Below are positions 55,299-64,000 of a stretch of 64,000 nt of DNA, piece by piece. The DNA is taken from positions 1 to 64,000 of the forward strand of contig MCFE01000250.1 in assembly GCA_002104905.1 (NCBI GenBank), given 5' to 3'. The notes under the pieces were generated by a model. It was given only the letters and a program-made list of their open reading frames with translations, searched no databases and was not told the DNA's origin. A program made the position numbers and the translations under genes. The stretch is from Basidiobolus meristosporus CBS 931.73 (taxonomy: Eukaryota; Basidiobolomycota; Basidiobolomycetes; Basidiobolales; Basidiobolaceae). Within the stretch, counting starts at the first letter, position 1; each line of letters begins with the position of its first letter.

Positions 55299-56750
55299 AG
55301 TTTTCTGCACATATGTGTTACCTTTATAGAGACTGTATATAGTAAAGCATTTGAGTCAATGAGACAACCTACAGTTTTTTTATAGAAATTAGGATCAGAA
55401 TACACTGTGGAAAGGCATGTTGAGCTATTTTACAAATAAACAACTAAGCGCCAAGCAAGTGTGTTCAATGATCGCATACTTTGTGGCCTGCTTGAAAATT
55501 TATCTCGGCTGGTAATTTGTTTTATGATTTGTTAAATCTCCCTGGTTTGAGGATCTGAACATTGAATTGATGCAAGCCTTGAAAATATCGAATACACCCA
55601 TCACTCTGTATGTTTCTTTTCACAACCTACCACAAAATATGTTGTGTATTATTTCTACCCCAAGCAGAACTCTCGGATAGACACCATCAGAATACCATAT
55701 GAAATTCTGCAGAAATTGTAAATTCCTCAAAGATGAGGATTATGGACTGTATTCAAGCATAACACCACATGCCAAGTATGAAGCCAAGCTATGAGCAATA
55801 CAAAAGTTATGAGTGTATTTGGGGTGGAAGACCATCGTAAGACCGTATTGAAAAGGAATGAATGCGGTCCAGAAATCCAGCTTTGAAATTTCCGATGGGC
55901 TACTGGGCGAGTTCACGCTACCTTTTATGCAATAAATCAACAAGGGAAAAATATAGTTCCTCCTAGTTTTCATCAAACCACTACCTAACTTCCAAAAATA
56001 CTCCTTCAGATCAAGATTTTAAACTTGGAATTCACAGTCCTGAAGTCAGGCAACTGATTGCATTGAACTTCTCTTCACAATCTTTGGATTACTGGTTACA
56101 AATTTTCATAGGAGCATTGTAGTAGCAAACATTGAGCCAACTTAGAATTGAACCAGGGGTCATCTGATCTCTAAGCAAACAGTACCAGCTACCGTGCCCT
56201 CTGTGCCTATACAACCTGGAAAACTCTCCCAGACTTGGAATTCAGCGTTGGGATTATACATTCCTTTTGGCAATCATTCTTCCAATCCCCGCACCCAAAC
56301 ATTTACAGATGCACTTCGCATTGACCCACGGTTACCCAATCACTTGAAAGATAGAAGATGACCCACTTTCAGCAATTCACCCAAATTTGGATGGTATTCT
56401 GAAGCCATCTGGCGAATAGTAGCGATCGAACGGCACTGAGTGTCAATCACCCTACACATCATGCAGGTACATTGACGAGCTTATGGAACATAGAGAAAGT
56501 GATTTCGTTGAAAGTGCACCGAAATTCTGCAAAAGGTGGACCTGACTGGCATTGAAGACCGTGACTATCCAAGTGGTTGGAAGGGAAATCAGGATAGATG
56601 CCTAATTGGGCTCGATTCATCTACTCGGATCTTTCATGGTTGACCGAGTATGACTGCACAAGGGATGTGGATATATTTCACGTGTGATTTGGCTAATACA
56701 TGTTGTCGGACCAGGTCAAGTTGTCCTGGGCGTACGACGAATTATCAGGA
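55299..56750. other. Intergenic region, no recognised gene
   Basis: 1.45 kb without a supported reading frame. On the minus strand at about 56210-56130 there is a tRNA-like arrangement (TAGCTGGTAC and GGTTCAATTC, resembling A and B boxes), but the arms do not pair well, so a tRNA gene is not called. Confidence 0.45.
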
Positions 56751-58424
56751 TTACAAATACGCAGCTTGAGGATGGCTCTGTTGAATCTGGGACCTGAGGA
56801 TGCGTCTAAGGATTTTACCATGGGTGTTCCGAGGGATATGATCCACAAAAATCACCCCCGCCCGAAGCCTCTTGAAGTCAGTCACTCTGTCCGCCACCTG
56901 GTCCACGATCTGCTCCGCAAGCCCCTCCGAAGCAAGGTGAGGATCGCTCAACACCACGCACCCACAAGGCAAATCGGTCTGCTCCCTCTCAGAGGAGAAA
57001 CCGATCACCGCCGCCTCGGATACCGCTGGATGAAGGAGAAGATGCCCCTCAAGCTCGGCCGGAATCACCACGTTGTTTTTGTACTTGATCACCTCCTTGA
57101 TGCGGTCGACGATGTGCAACGAGTTGCTCTCGTCTACGTAGCCAATATCTCCCGAATGAAAGAACCCAGAGGAGTCAAAGGCGTCCTGAGCCCCGACGGG
57201 GCTTTTGAAGTAGCCTTTCATCATGCTTGGCCCCCGCGCGCAGATCTCACCCCTCTGACCAGAGCCCAAGGCTTGGCCATCCTCGTCCACGATTTTGATC
57301 TCGTAGTTAGGCATCAGGTATCCGGTGGATTCCTCGGCAGCCGCCGAGGGAGTGGTGAAAACTATCCCCCCGCAGCATTCGGTCATGCCGTACAGGGACC
57401 CGATGACCATGTTGTACTTCTCTTGCACCAAGTCACACACCTTACGTGACAATGGACTACCGAAGTAGAAGCCCCGCTTCATGCAGCTGAGGTCATACTT
57501 GGCCACCAATGGGCTTTTCGAGAGTAGACTGATGACGTACGGGGCGACGGTGATGTTCGCAATCCGGTATTTCTCCACCGCCTCCAGGAAAAGTTCGAAG
57601 GAGTACCTTTGCGGCAAAAGAATGAAGAGGCTACCTCCCAGGAGAGTGGAAAGCACCATGGAAAACCCTGAGATGTAGCACATGGGAGAGGTGTTCAAGG
57701 CCGTCCCCCTGAGAGTGTCGCTGTATTTTCTGGCCATCGCACCGAATTGTGTCAAGTGAGCGACGATATTTCGGTGGGTCAACAGGATGCCCTTGGGTGT
57801 AGCAGTGGTCCCGGATGAGTACATCAACAGGGCGGGACTATCCGCGTACTCCTCGGGGTCCAAGGTCCAATCAAGCACCCCGGAGCTGTACGCCAGCGCA
57901 GTCCAGACGTAGTCCGGGGAATCCTCGCTGTCCAACACGAAAATCCGTGTGTCCTGGAGATTGGCCAGCCTGGCCGCCTCCTTGACCGTTTCGAATACTG
58001 CCACGCTGGAAATGATGATCCCAGGCATGGAATCAGAGAGTTGGGAAGCCATCTCCTGTGCTTTGTATTCCGCGTTAACTGGCATACATGTCCCACCTAG
58101 AGAAGGCCGTTAGAATGCAGAAGAGACAACGGCAGAAGTTCTTCCAAACATACCGGTTGCAATAGTACCAAATACCACTGAACTGTAATCCAGGTGGTTG
58201 TCGGACACCAGAGCCAGGAGACACCCCTTTCCAAAGCCATGACCTTCCCTCAGACCCTTGGCGATTCGCTTTGAGCCATCCTTCACTTGGGCCAAGCATC
58301 TAGTCTCTTGTGTGAGATGGTCCAAGAATATGGGAGCGGTCTCATCATAGCGGCCAGAAGTGGCGAATGTGTAAAGATCAAGGTTCGGGATATCCACACG
58401 CGGGTATGGTGAAGAGAAAATCAT
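56751..58424 (-). CDS. Acyl-CoA synthetase of the 4-coumarate-CoA ligase-like family (ANL superfamily)
   Basis: Two exons, 58424-58154 and 58096-56751, joined over a 57-base GT...AG intron, give 538 residues, the usual size. The enzyme activates a carboxylic acid as acyl-AMP and transfers it to CoA. The AMP-binding loop YSSGTTATPKG lies at ~184-193 (usual form SSGTTGLPKG). YGMTECCGG is at ~326-334, HSGDIGYVD with the ribose-binding aspartate at ~407, and the catalytic lysine in GKILRRIL at ~518. The intron interrupts a glycine in the conserved region ATGGTCMPVNAEYKAQE, which confirms the join. No C-terminal peroxisomal signal (ends QAAYL). The substrate cannot be told; the fungal relatives act on fatty or aromatic acids. 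Confidence 0.88.
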
Positions 58425-60137
58425 CTAGGGGTGGGCAACAGGCATAGTCAAACACCAATATATACCCCGCCCAGGGTTACAAAGGCCAACTCCAGTAGCA
58501 CAACCAACCTCGACACCATTGGCTTCTTTACCTGCAAACTTAACACTGTGTCTCCAACGAAGGAGTTGCAACTTTGGTCACCCATCAAAGAGAAACCTAG
58601 CCAAACAAATCACCAATCAACCTGGCGCATATACCATGCTTATGCACGGAATGACGATCCGCGCACTTTTTTGTCAGTGGTGGAGAGAACGATCAACATC
58701 ATAGAACTGGTATCGTGGGATGTAAATTGGGACAAATCCTTGGGATCATATACGGCAGCCTTAACCAACCTATCGGGTTCGCATCTGATGGTCAAAACGT
58801 GGACCATCAGGTGAAGTCACGTGCCGATACTCGCACCTTCTCAACAGAGTTGAACTTGGTGTGCCTAGATCGAACGTAGGCCAGCTACTGGATGAACCGA
58901 TGGATGCGGAAATTTCTACACCACATCAGGCAAGATGGCGAGTGTATGAGAGTATTGGCTGTCCTTCGTTGAAATCCCCTTCTATCAGAGGGAAGAGCAT
59001 GAGAAACACTGGTGTCACCCGTATTGGTAGCCCATTCCTTCCACAGAATGCATGGACCAACCATTGGGATTCCGGTTAGCGCGAGTTTAGAGTCGAGTGC
59101 TCGTACAACGCAACATCCAATCAGTGGTCGTGCCTGCTCGTCAGCAATGGCTTGGATTCATCAAGAGAAAAAAAGCCATTCCAAAGCATCGGTGATTCGT
59201 ATTCCATCGATAGACGAGAATTCGAGCAGGGTTCTGGATGCGGCAGAGGGAATCTTGGGAGGCATGTGGGCGGATTCTGTTGAGTGGCCAGAGATAGCAA
59301 GTCATATCACTATCTACATCTCACCGACACGGTGCGGAACGAGACATAAAGGGAATCATAAACACAAATCCATCGTTCATTTAGCCGAGCTCCATGGCGG
59401 AAAATTAAGGTAATAAGCTCATCTAATCAAGCGAGGGGTTGAGTAGATATGCTCTTTTCATCCATGGAGGCTGCAACAGAGTGACTAGTGATCTCTGACC
59501 TCCTCTGCTGAATCGAATTGGGGAATCGAACATGCCACAGTCGTTGGGGACGATGGTGACAAATGAAAAGAAGCCCATTTAGCAATCGGTATTCTATGAA
59601 TGTTTCACGGAAATCATAGGAGGGATCGATCGCAGCATCCGGATTCTGCTTGATTGATATCAGGGAATTCCTACAAATATGATCGGATGAGGCTTGAGTG
59701 ATCCCCACGAAAGGGAAAAATCAACAATGAGCATGCTGCCACACCGAGACGACGTGGCTTTCTGAATCACCGGTCCTGGCCACCATTGGTGCGATTCTTA
59801 TCCAACCAAGCGCCACGGTGAGGTCGAGGAAAATTCGATGAAGGGCCAAGATATGTTAATATCAAGATCAATCATATTCCAAGATGCTCACTGAAACCAA
59901 GCGAATCCTCCGGTGTGGATGGACCATTTCCAGCCGAACCTGCCATGGATTTTCCCATCACAAATTGTGTCGCAATGGCCTGCGATATGTTATGTTTTAG
60001 GTTGCAAACTCTCAGCAAGCCACATCATTGGATTGGTTTGTGACCGATTTATCCGCCAGCAATGGGTATAAAGTTCCAGCACTTGTCACACATCCTGACA
60101 ATTTCCCAACCTCAGCTGTCTTCTCCAAATCAAATCA

Positions 60138-60311
60138 ATGGCTCTACAACGCAAGGAATCCATTCTGTCCCCCACCTACCAATCGTCGGTACAAAAGCTG
60201 GAGTTGGATCGACCTGTCCCTGAGATCGTCCTCAAGAGACGAAACGCAATTGTGGAGTCTTTGTTTCATCCTGCAAAGACTTACCAGACTCCTATCGTCA
60301 GCTCTCGTTAA
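60138..60311 (+). CDS. Possible small protein of 57 residues, unknown
   Basis: ATG at 60138, TAA at 60309. The sequence begins MALQRKESILSPTYQ and is rich in charged residues (QKLELDRPVPEIVLKRR). The third codon positions look coding-like, which is the only support. No domain is recognised. It overlaps the minus-strand candidate at 60144-60464, and at most one of the two is likely to be real. Confidence 0.25.
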   Translation: MALQRKESILSPTYQSSVQKLELDRPVPEIVLKRRNAIVESLFHPAKTYQTPIVSSR

Positions 60312-60464
60312 GCCACCTCGCTGCTTCTGTAGATAAACCAGCCCAGCCATGACTGCCCCCAAGCCAGCCTTGTAGAAATCTTTGTCCTTTATTGGCGTAC
60401 AAATCATCCTTAGAATGTAGCCCTGTCGAGCGTGACCTCCATTAGAAATTGCGATATAGAGCAT
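60144..60464 (-). CDS. Possible small membrane-segment protein, unknown
   Basis: A minus-strand frame of 106 codons. A short hydrophobic stretch (AGLGAVMAGLVYL) follows KDKDFYK near residue 30 and could be one membrane segment, as in small mitochondrial inner-membrane proteins. The C-terminal half looks unlike protein and may be beyond a splice site. A start at the internal ATG before ICTPIKDKDF is also possible. Confidence 0.2.
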   Translation of the reverse strand: MLYIAISNGGHARQGYILRMICTPIKDKDFYKAGLGAVMAGLVYLQKQRGGLTRADDRSLVSLCRMKQRLHNCVSSLEDDLRDRSIQLQLLYRRLVGGGQNGFLAL

Positions 60465-60583
60465 CCAAGTTTATTGTAGATACCACTCCACTCTCGTAGC
60501 AGACTGACGAGTCCGAAAATTTCAACATTGAATAAAAAACCACTTGATGCCTAATTGATGTACTGCAACACCGATGGTCTGGT

Positions 60584-61710
60584 CTATTCAATGGTCTCGA
60601 TTTCAGTGGTGCCTTTCATGGTTATATGACCGTTCTGGTTGATTGCCCAGAGTTCGTACGATCCACTGGAGATAGATTTCTTGCCACAGATCTGGAATGG
60701 CTCTTGAACATACATCGGGAGTAAGGCTCTATATGAGAATGACTTGATACGCTGGTTAGAGGGAAGGTTGGCAGCCAATAGCTCCAGCAGCAGCGTGGTT
60801 GTAAGTGGGCCTTGTACCAAGCAAGCTGCATATAAATCGAGATCAGCAAACAATACTAGGGGCGCCTAATTTTGGTATCAAAAGGTACCTGGGTACTTCT
60901 CGACTTGGGTGGTGTAGCTATGATCGTAATGAATAAGATGCGGATTATATGTTAATGCTGAGTATCTGAACAACATGAGTGAGGTTGGGTGAATGGTCAT
61001 GGAAAAATCTGGAGTTTTGCGAGCTGTACGAGAATAAATCAGTACTCAAAGACATCTACTCAGGCTACGCTTCAACTACCAACCTTTCACTCCTCGTATT
61101 TCCTTGGTGCTGTGCTCAGGAATCCTCATATAGGCTAAACACCTAGTGTCTCTGACTGAGAACCCAGAGTCGTTGGTTATGTTTTTTTCCAAGGTAACTA
61201 ATACAGTCTCTCCCTGACTCCCAGTAAGTACGCTGATATCCTGGCATTTGGTCACCATGGTGACCTTTGCCCAACTGTTATGGGGTTGGAATTGTCAAAC
61301 TGTAAGATGCCAGAAGCCCACATTCGGCGTTCAAAAGGCTTCGGCGGGCGGTAGCAAGCTTCATAGCCATCAGTAGACAATTCTTCATCCCGATATCTAG
61401 GTGGGAAAAAAGCCAAATGCCAGTTTGGAGGTAATGGAGAGCCGACTTCAGGTAATTCAGCCGATTTTCTGTTTAGAACGAGAGCCATCAATTGGCAAAC
61501 AGATGCAGTAACAACATCGTTCTCTACGTTTACTTGAGAAAGTGAGGCGTCTTTCCATTTGTAAAAATCACTAGACTGAGTTGCCTCCTGACTCGAGTGT
61601 CTACTAGAGACCCTTTGAACTAAGGAGTATCCTGCGTTAAAAAGTCGGGCTGACCTTGCTTTGCTGGAGAACGGAGTCTTTCGTAATAGCTGATACATGG
61701 AAATGACCAA
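60584..61710 (-). CDS. HTD2: HTD2-like mitochondrial 3-hydroxyacyl-thioester dehydratase, with an apparent 1-nt frameshift
   Basis: Exons 61710-61084, 61023-60889 and 60825-60584, with introns of 60 and 63 bases. Htd2 dehydrates 3-hydroxyacyl-ACP in mitochondrial fatty-acid synthesis, which feeds lipoate production. The N-terminal part (LPPNWHLAFFPPRYRDEEL...DGYEACYRPPKPFERRMWASG) is typical of this MaoC-like family. The hot-dog part has FRYSALTYNPHLIHYDHSY with the catalytic-region histidines, and CLVQGPLTTTLLLELL. The N-terminus is basic and Ser/Arg-rich (LLRKTPFSSKARSARLF), as a mitochondrial presequence. In exon 1, at about 61258-61270, the frame is lost by one base: TVGQR continues only in another frame as VTMVTKCQDI. 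No intron fits there. Mesaconyl-CoA hydratase-like enzymes are the main alternative. It diverges from COA4. Confidence 0.75.
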
Positions 61711-61870
61711 GTGATATCGATCATCCTACATGTGCTTGTAAATTTCCAAAACCGTTCATTTCTCGAAATGTGATTTGGGTGGCACCATCTGGAATCCGGT
61801 GAATCTTATAAATCAATCAATCTTTCAATGTTATCGTCCTTACAGTGAACAAACATTGTTGGAATACACC
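61711..61870. promoter_or_regulatory. Divergent promoter region of HTD2-like and COA4 genes
   Basis: Only 160 bases separate the start codons of two genes for mitochondrial proteins transcribed in opposite directions. No clear TATA box was seen. Confidence 0.5.
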
Positions 61871-62104
61871 ATGAGCTCGGAGCCGACTGCCAACGCTAAG
61901 CTTGATAACAATACCAAGGTGGAAGAACAAGTGGAGGAGGAAGAGGAAGAGGAAGACGAGTATGAGCTGAGAATAAAGCGAACTGGCTGCTATGAAGAGA
62001 ATGAGGCCCTTCAACTCTGCTTCTACGACACCAAGGACTGGAGAAAATGCAAAGACGAAATGGAGAAATTCAGAGAGTGCTGGAAGAAGCATCAACAGCA
62101 ATAA
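61871..62104 (+). CDS. COA4: Cytochrome c oxidase assembly factor 4 (twin CX9C)
   Basis: A single exon of 77 residues. The protein has an acidic N-terminal half (EEEEEEEDEYEL) and then two CX9C motifs: C-YEENEALQL-C and C-KDEMEKFRE-C, with RTGC and DWRKC contexts as in COA4 of animals and Cmc3/Coa4 of yeast. Such proteins are imported by Mia40 into the mitochondrial intermembrane space, form two disulfides and help assemble complex IV. The ATG at 61871 is chosen rather than the in-frame ATG at 61775 because family members start close to the acidic stretch and the extra 32 residues resemble untranslated sequence. Confidence 0.85.
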   Translation: MSSEPTANAKLDNNTKVEEQVEEEEEEEDEYELRIKRTGCYEENEALQLCFYDTKDWRKCKDEMEKFRECWKKHQQQ

Positions 62105-62328
62105 AGAGCAATTCTTGTGGTGGCCTTACTTATCTCTATCTTTTCCGGACCAGAAAAATGCCTTGATAGTGCATAGCCATACTGTACTGCCATTTATCTC
62201 TACTACGTCAATGAATAATTGGAGTTTGATAAATTTGCTCCCAGTACGAGGATAAATGCACGTGATTTGAATCCATTCAAAACATCAAGTGTAATTGTAT
62301 TTCACTGTATATCGAGTTATCTACAACC

Positions 62329-63779
62329 ATGAGTGAAAAGGTCAACACTGAAGCCACAGCCTCAAAGGTTATTAGTGAGGATGAGGTTGCCTTGTACGAT
62401 CGTCAGATTCGTTTGTGGGGTTTAGAAGCACAACAGAGGTAAACCAACTAGTTGCCCATGAAAAATTAGCCTATCGTCTCAAAGTTTTCCAGAATGAGGA
62501 ATGCCTCCATCTTGATTGTCGGCCTCTCTGCGTTATCCAACGAAGTGTGCAAAAACCTTGTGCTTGCGGGAATCGGCTCGATCACCATAGTTGATGATAA
62601 AAGCGTAACACGAGAAGATTTGGGTGCGCAATTCTACATCTCTGAGGAAAGTGTTGGTAAAAATGTAAATAGTTCGTGGCTTCACTATATCCCGACTGGT
62701 GATAGCAGACTCACTAGAATTCTGAGGTAGAGAGCGGAGTCAGCCGTGGAAGGCCTGCGGAATCTTAACCCACGCGTAAAGATAAATGTCCTTGCCGAGA
62801 ATATTCAAACGCAGGCCGATGATTTCTTTACCGGATTTGAGATAGTCGTTCTTACGGAGTGCGATCTGGCCACTATGGTTGATTTGATATTTAGCCGACC
62901 CTTTCCGCTCGATGTTCTAACCTTGGCATTTGCGTTATTCAGAAACGTATCAACCGCCTCTGCCATCAAGCAGGAACCAAATTCTACAGTGCCGATACAT
63001 ACGGGTTCTTTGGATACATCTTCTGTGATCTTGTCGAGCATGATTACATTGAGTACGCTGTTTTTAGTTGAGGTGCCTTGATTCTATCGTTATTCATACC
63101 GAATTCCTCTTCCCAGAGATCGCAAGGAAACTACGGTGTCCAAGAACGAGGAGCCGGAGATTAAGCGAGTCAAGAAGAGCGAGGAATTTGTAAGCTTGGA
63201 AGCTGCCCTGTCCAAGAGCTGGAGCAATATGACCTTGCGTCAGATCAAAAAAAGAATCTCCCCCGTATTCTTTGGGATCCAGCGTATGTTACTTTTACGT
63301 ATGAGTGAGTGAAGTACCCGAGTCCTAAACCCCCACATTAGTCTTATGGCAGTTCCAAGAAGCGCATCAACGTCTCCCGACTCCTGAAGACACCGAAGAA
63401 ATCCTAAGTCTGCGGAACAGCTTCCTTCCGACTATCTCGGTGGATACATCGGTCCTAAGTGACGAATTTTTGACGTGCGTTTGCGCCATCTACATTCGCA
63501 CGTATAACAACTCTAACCATTTGCTAAAGGACCTTGGTACTGAATGCGCGGGCTGATCTTACTCCTGTGTGCGCCATTGTCGGCGGTATATTGGCGCAGG
63601 AAATCTTGAAGGTACTATCCGCCAAAGAGCTGCCAGTGAACAATTTCTTCTTGTATAACGGACTTGATGGTATGTTGATCATTCCAAACTCATGCACACC
63701 CACTCTGACCAACACTTACCAACCTGTCGGAATAGGCACCGGGTTGGTGCACCAAGTCGAGCCAACCAAGGAGCAGTAG
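62329..63779 (+). CDS. AOS1: SUMO-activating enzyme subunit 1 (Aos1/Sae1)
   Basis: Seven exons: 62329-62438, 62493-62664, 62731-62877, 62943-63066, 63119-63283, 63342-63474, 63530-63779; 366 residues, the usual length (human SAE1 is 346). With Uba2 it adenylates SUMO in the nucleus. The start YDRQIRLWGLEAQQRMRNA is a hallmark of E1 small subunits. The nucleotide-binding segment ILIVGLSALSNEVCKNLVLAG follows, then the DLGAQFYI and VGKN|RAESAVEGLRNLNP regions. The C-terminal PVCAIVGGILAQEILKVLS plus NNFFLYNGLDG matches the family. Intron 4 is the least certain: donor 63067 and acceptor 63118 keep the frame but give a weak GTTGAG donor. The gene lies 224 bases after COA4. Confidence 0.88.
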
Positions 63780-63856
63780 TCGCTTCAATTTAGACCAAAC
63801 GACTGTTGAACATTCTCTATACATCTCAGCCTCATCCGTCCGGAATGAAACTGAGC

Positions 63857-63864
63857 AGTTTATT
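63857..63864 (-). terminator. Possible poly(A) signal of the right-edge gene
   Basis: AATAAA on the minus strand (RC of TTTATT near 63859-63864), about 15 bases downstream of the stop codon at 63877. It is near the 3' end of the converging AOS1 gene. Confidence 0.4.
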
Positions 63865-63876
63865 AAATAAATTTCT

Positions 63877-64000
63877 TCAAGAAAGGACCTTTTCGACATC
63901 TCCCTCATCGTGGATTTCACCGTTCTCCAGCTTGAAAACGGGAAGTTCAAACACTTCGGGGTCGAACTCTTCGAGGGAGGAATAGACGGCGACTGCTCCG
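63877..64000 (-). CDS. 3' end of an unidentified gene running off the right edge
   Basis: The minus-strand frame from 64000 to a TGA at 63877 encodes 40 residues ending LENGEIHDEGDVEKVLS. It is acidic, with codon use like the neighbouring genes (third-position C/G), and has the stretch LEEFDPEVFELPVFKLENG. I do not recognise the family from this fragment. It converges with AOS1, the stops being about 100 bases apart. Confidence 0.55.
   Translation of the reverse strand, partial: GAVAVYSSLEEFDPEVFELPVFKLENGEIHDEGDVEKVLS

Larger units (their letters stand above)
58425..60583. other. 2.1-kb region without a recognised gene
   Basis: Several open stretches of 60-133 codons occur on the plus strand (58431-58814, 59012-59413, 60028-60336) and one on the minus strand (59708-59427), but none has recognisable domains or consistent splice structure. 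The best candidates for small genes are the 57-codon plus-strand frame at 60138-60311 and, overlapping on the other strand, the frame 60464-60144. Confidence 0.4.

Noticed and set aside
56700-57449. 249-codon plus-strand frame opposite the acyl-CoA synthetase
   Set aside because: It is the antisense shadow of a well-supported enzyme gene with conserved motifs.
58431-59413. Plus-strand open frames of 127 and 133 codons as genes
   Set aside because: They have no domain, no plausible splice partner and unconvincing composition; left as undetermined intergenic DNA.
61775-61870. Upstream in-frame start for COA4
   Set aside because: It would add 32 residues not typical of the family and extend into the shared promoter region.

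Overview
The window reads as nuclear DNA of a filamentous fungus. Supporting signs are short spliceosomal introns of about 50-66 bases with GT...AG ends, a chromodomain-bearing gypsy retroelement, tnp2-type (EnSpm/CACTA) transposases, and fungal nuclear genes for mitochondrial proteins and SUMO activation. The phylum is not settled from the sequence alone.

About two thirds of the window (1 to ~43.3 kb) is a graveyard of nested mobile elements. From left to right: a minus-strand copia element running off the left edge (1-3404); older copia debris (3405-5104); an LTR-to-LTR copia element (5105-9713) sitting inside an older copia whose two halves flank it (4341-5104 and 9714-11898); a decayed gypsy element (11899-15235); then a nest of EnSpm/CACTA-like transposons (15236-34899). 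The best preserved of these, 17491-24496, has 13-bp terminal inverted repeats and a 3-bp CTA target duplication. It lies inside a second copy (15774-34848), which appears to lie inside a third. Each complete copy carries two divergent genes: a tnp2 transposase and an accessory protein I do not recognise. Solo LTRs and a copia element with a TATTC target duplication (27859-32492) have landed in these copies. A chromodomain gypsy element with 767-bp direct repeats (34900-41053), more CACTA debris and a copia scrap close the repeat-rich part.

From ~43.3 kb to the end the DNA is gene-bearing. A two-gene unit, a DHTKD1-type 2-oxo acid dehydrogenase E1 (918 aa, five exons) followed by a small F-box protein, occurs twice in tandem (44060-48896 and 50729-55298). 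The gene blocks are almost identical but the spacer between the two genes has diverged strongly. The second F-box copy has a 2-bp insertion that breaks its first 17 codons. Then come an acyl-CoA synthetase/4CL-like gene (minus), a ~2.1 kb stretch without a recognisable gene, an HTD2-like mitochondrial dehydratase (minus, one apparent 1-nt frameshift), COA4 (twin CX9C; plus, divergent from HTD2), AOS1 (SUMO E1 subunit; plus, seven exons), and the 3' end of an unidentified minus-strand gene at the right edge.

Functional themes are mitochondrial 2-oxo acid oxidation, mitochondrial fatty-acid synthesis, cytochrome oxidase assembly, acyl activation and SUMO/ubiquitin-type regulation. Exon structures were worked out by hand from splice signals, reading frame and family similarity; no alignment or database search was run.
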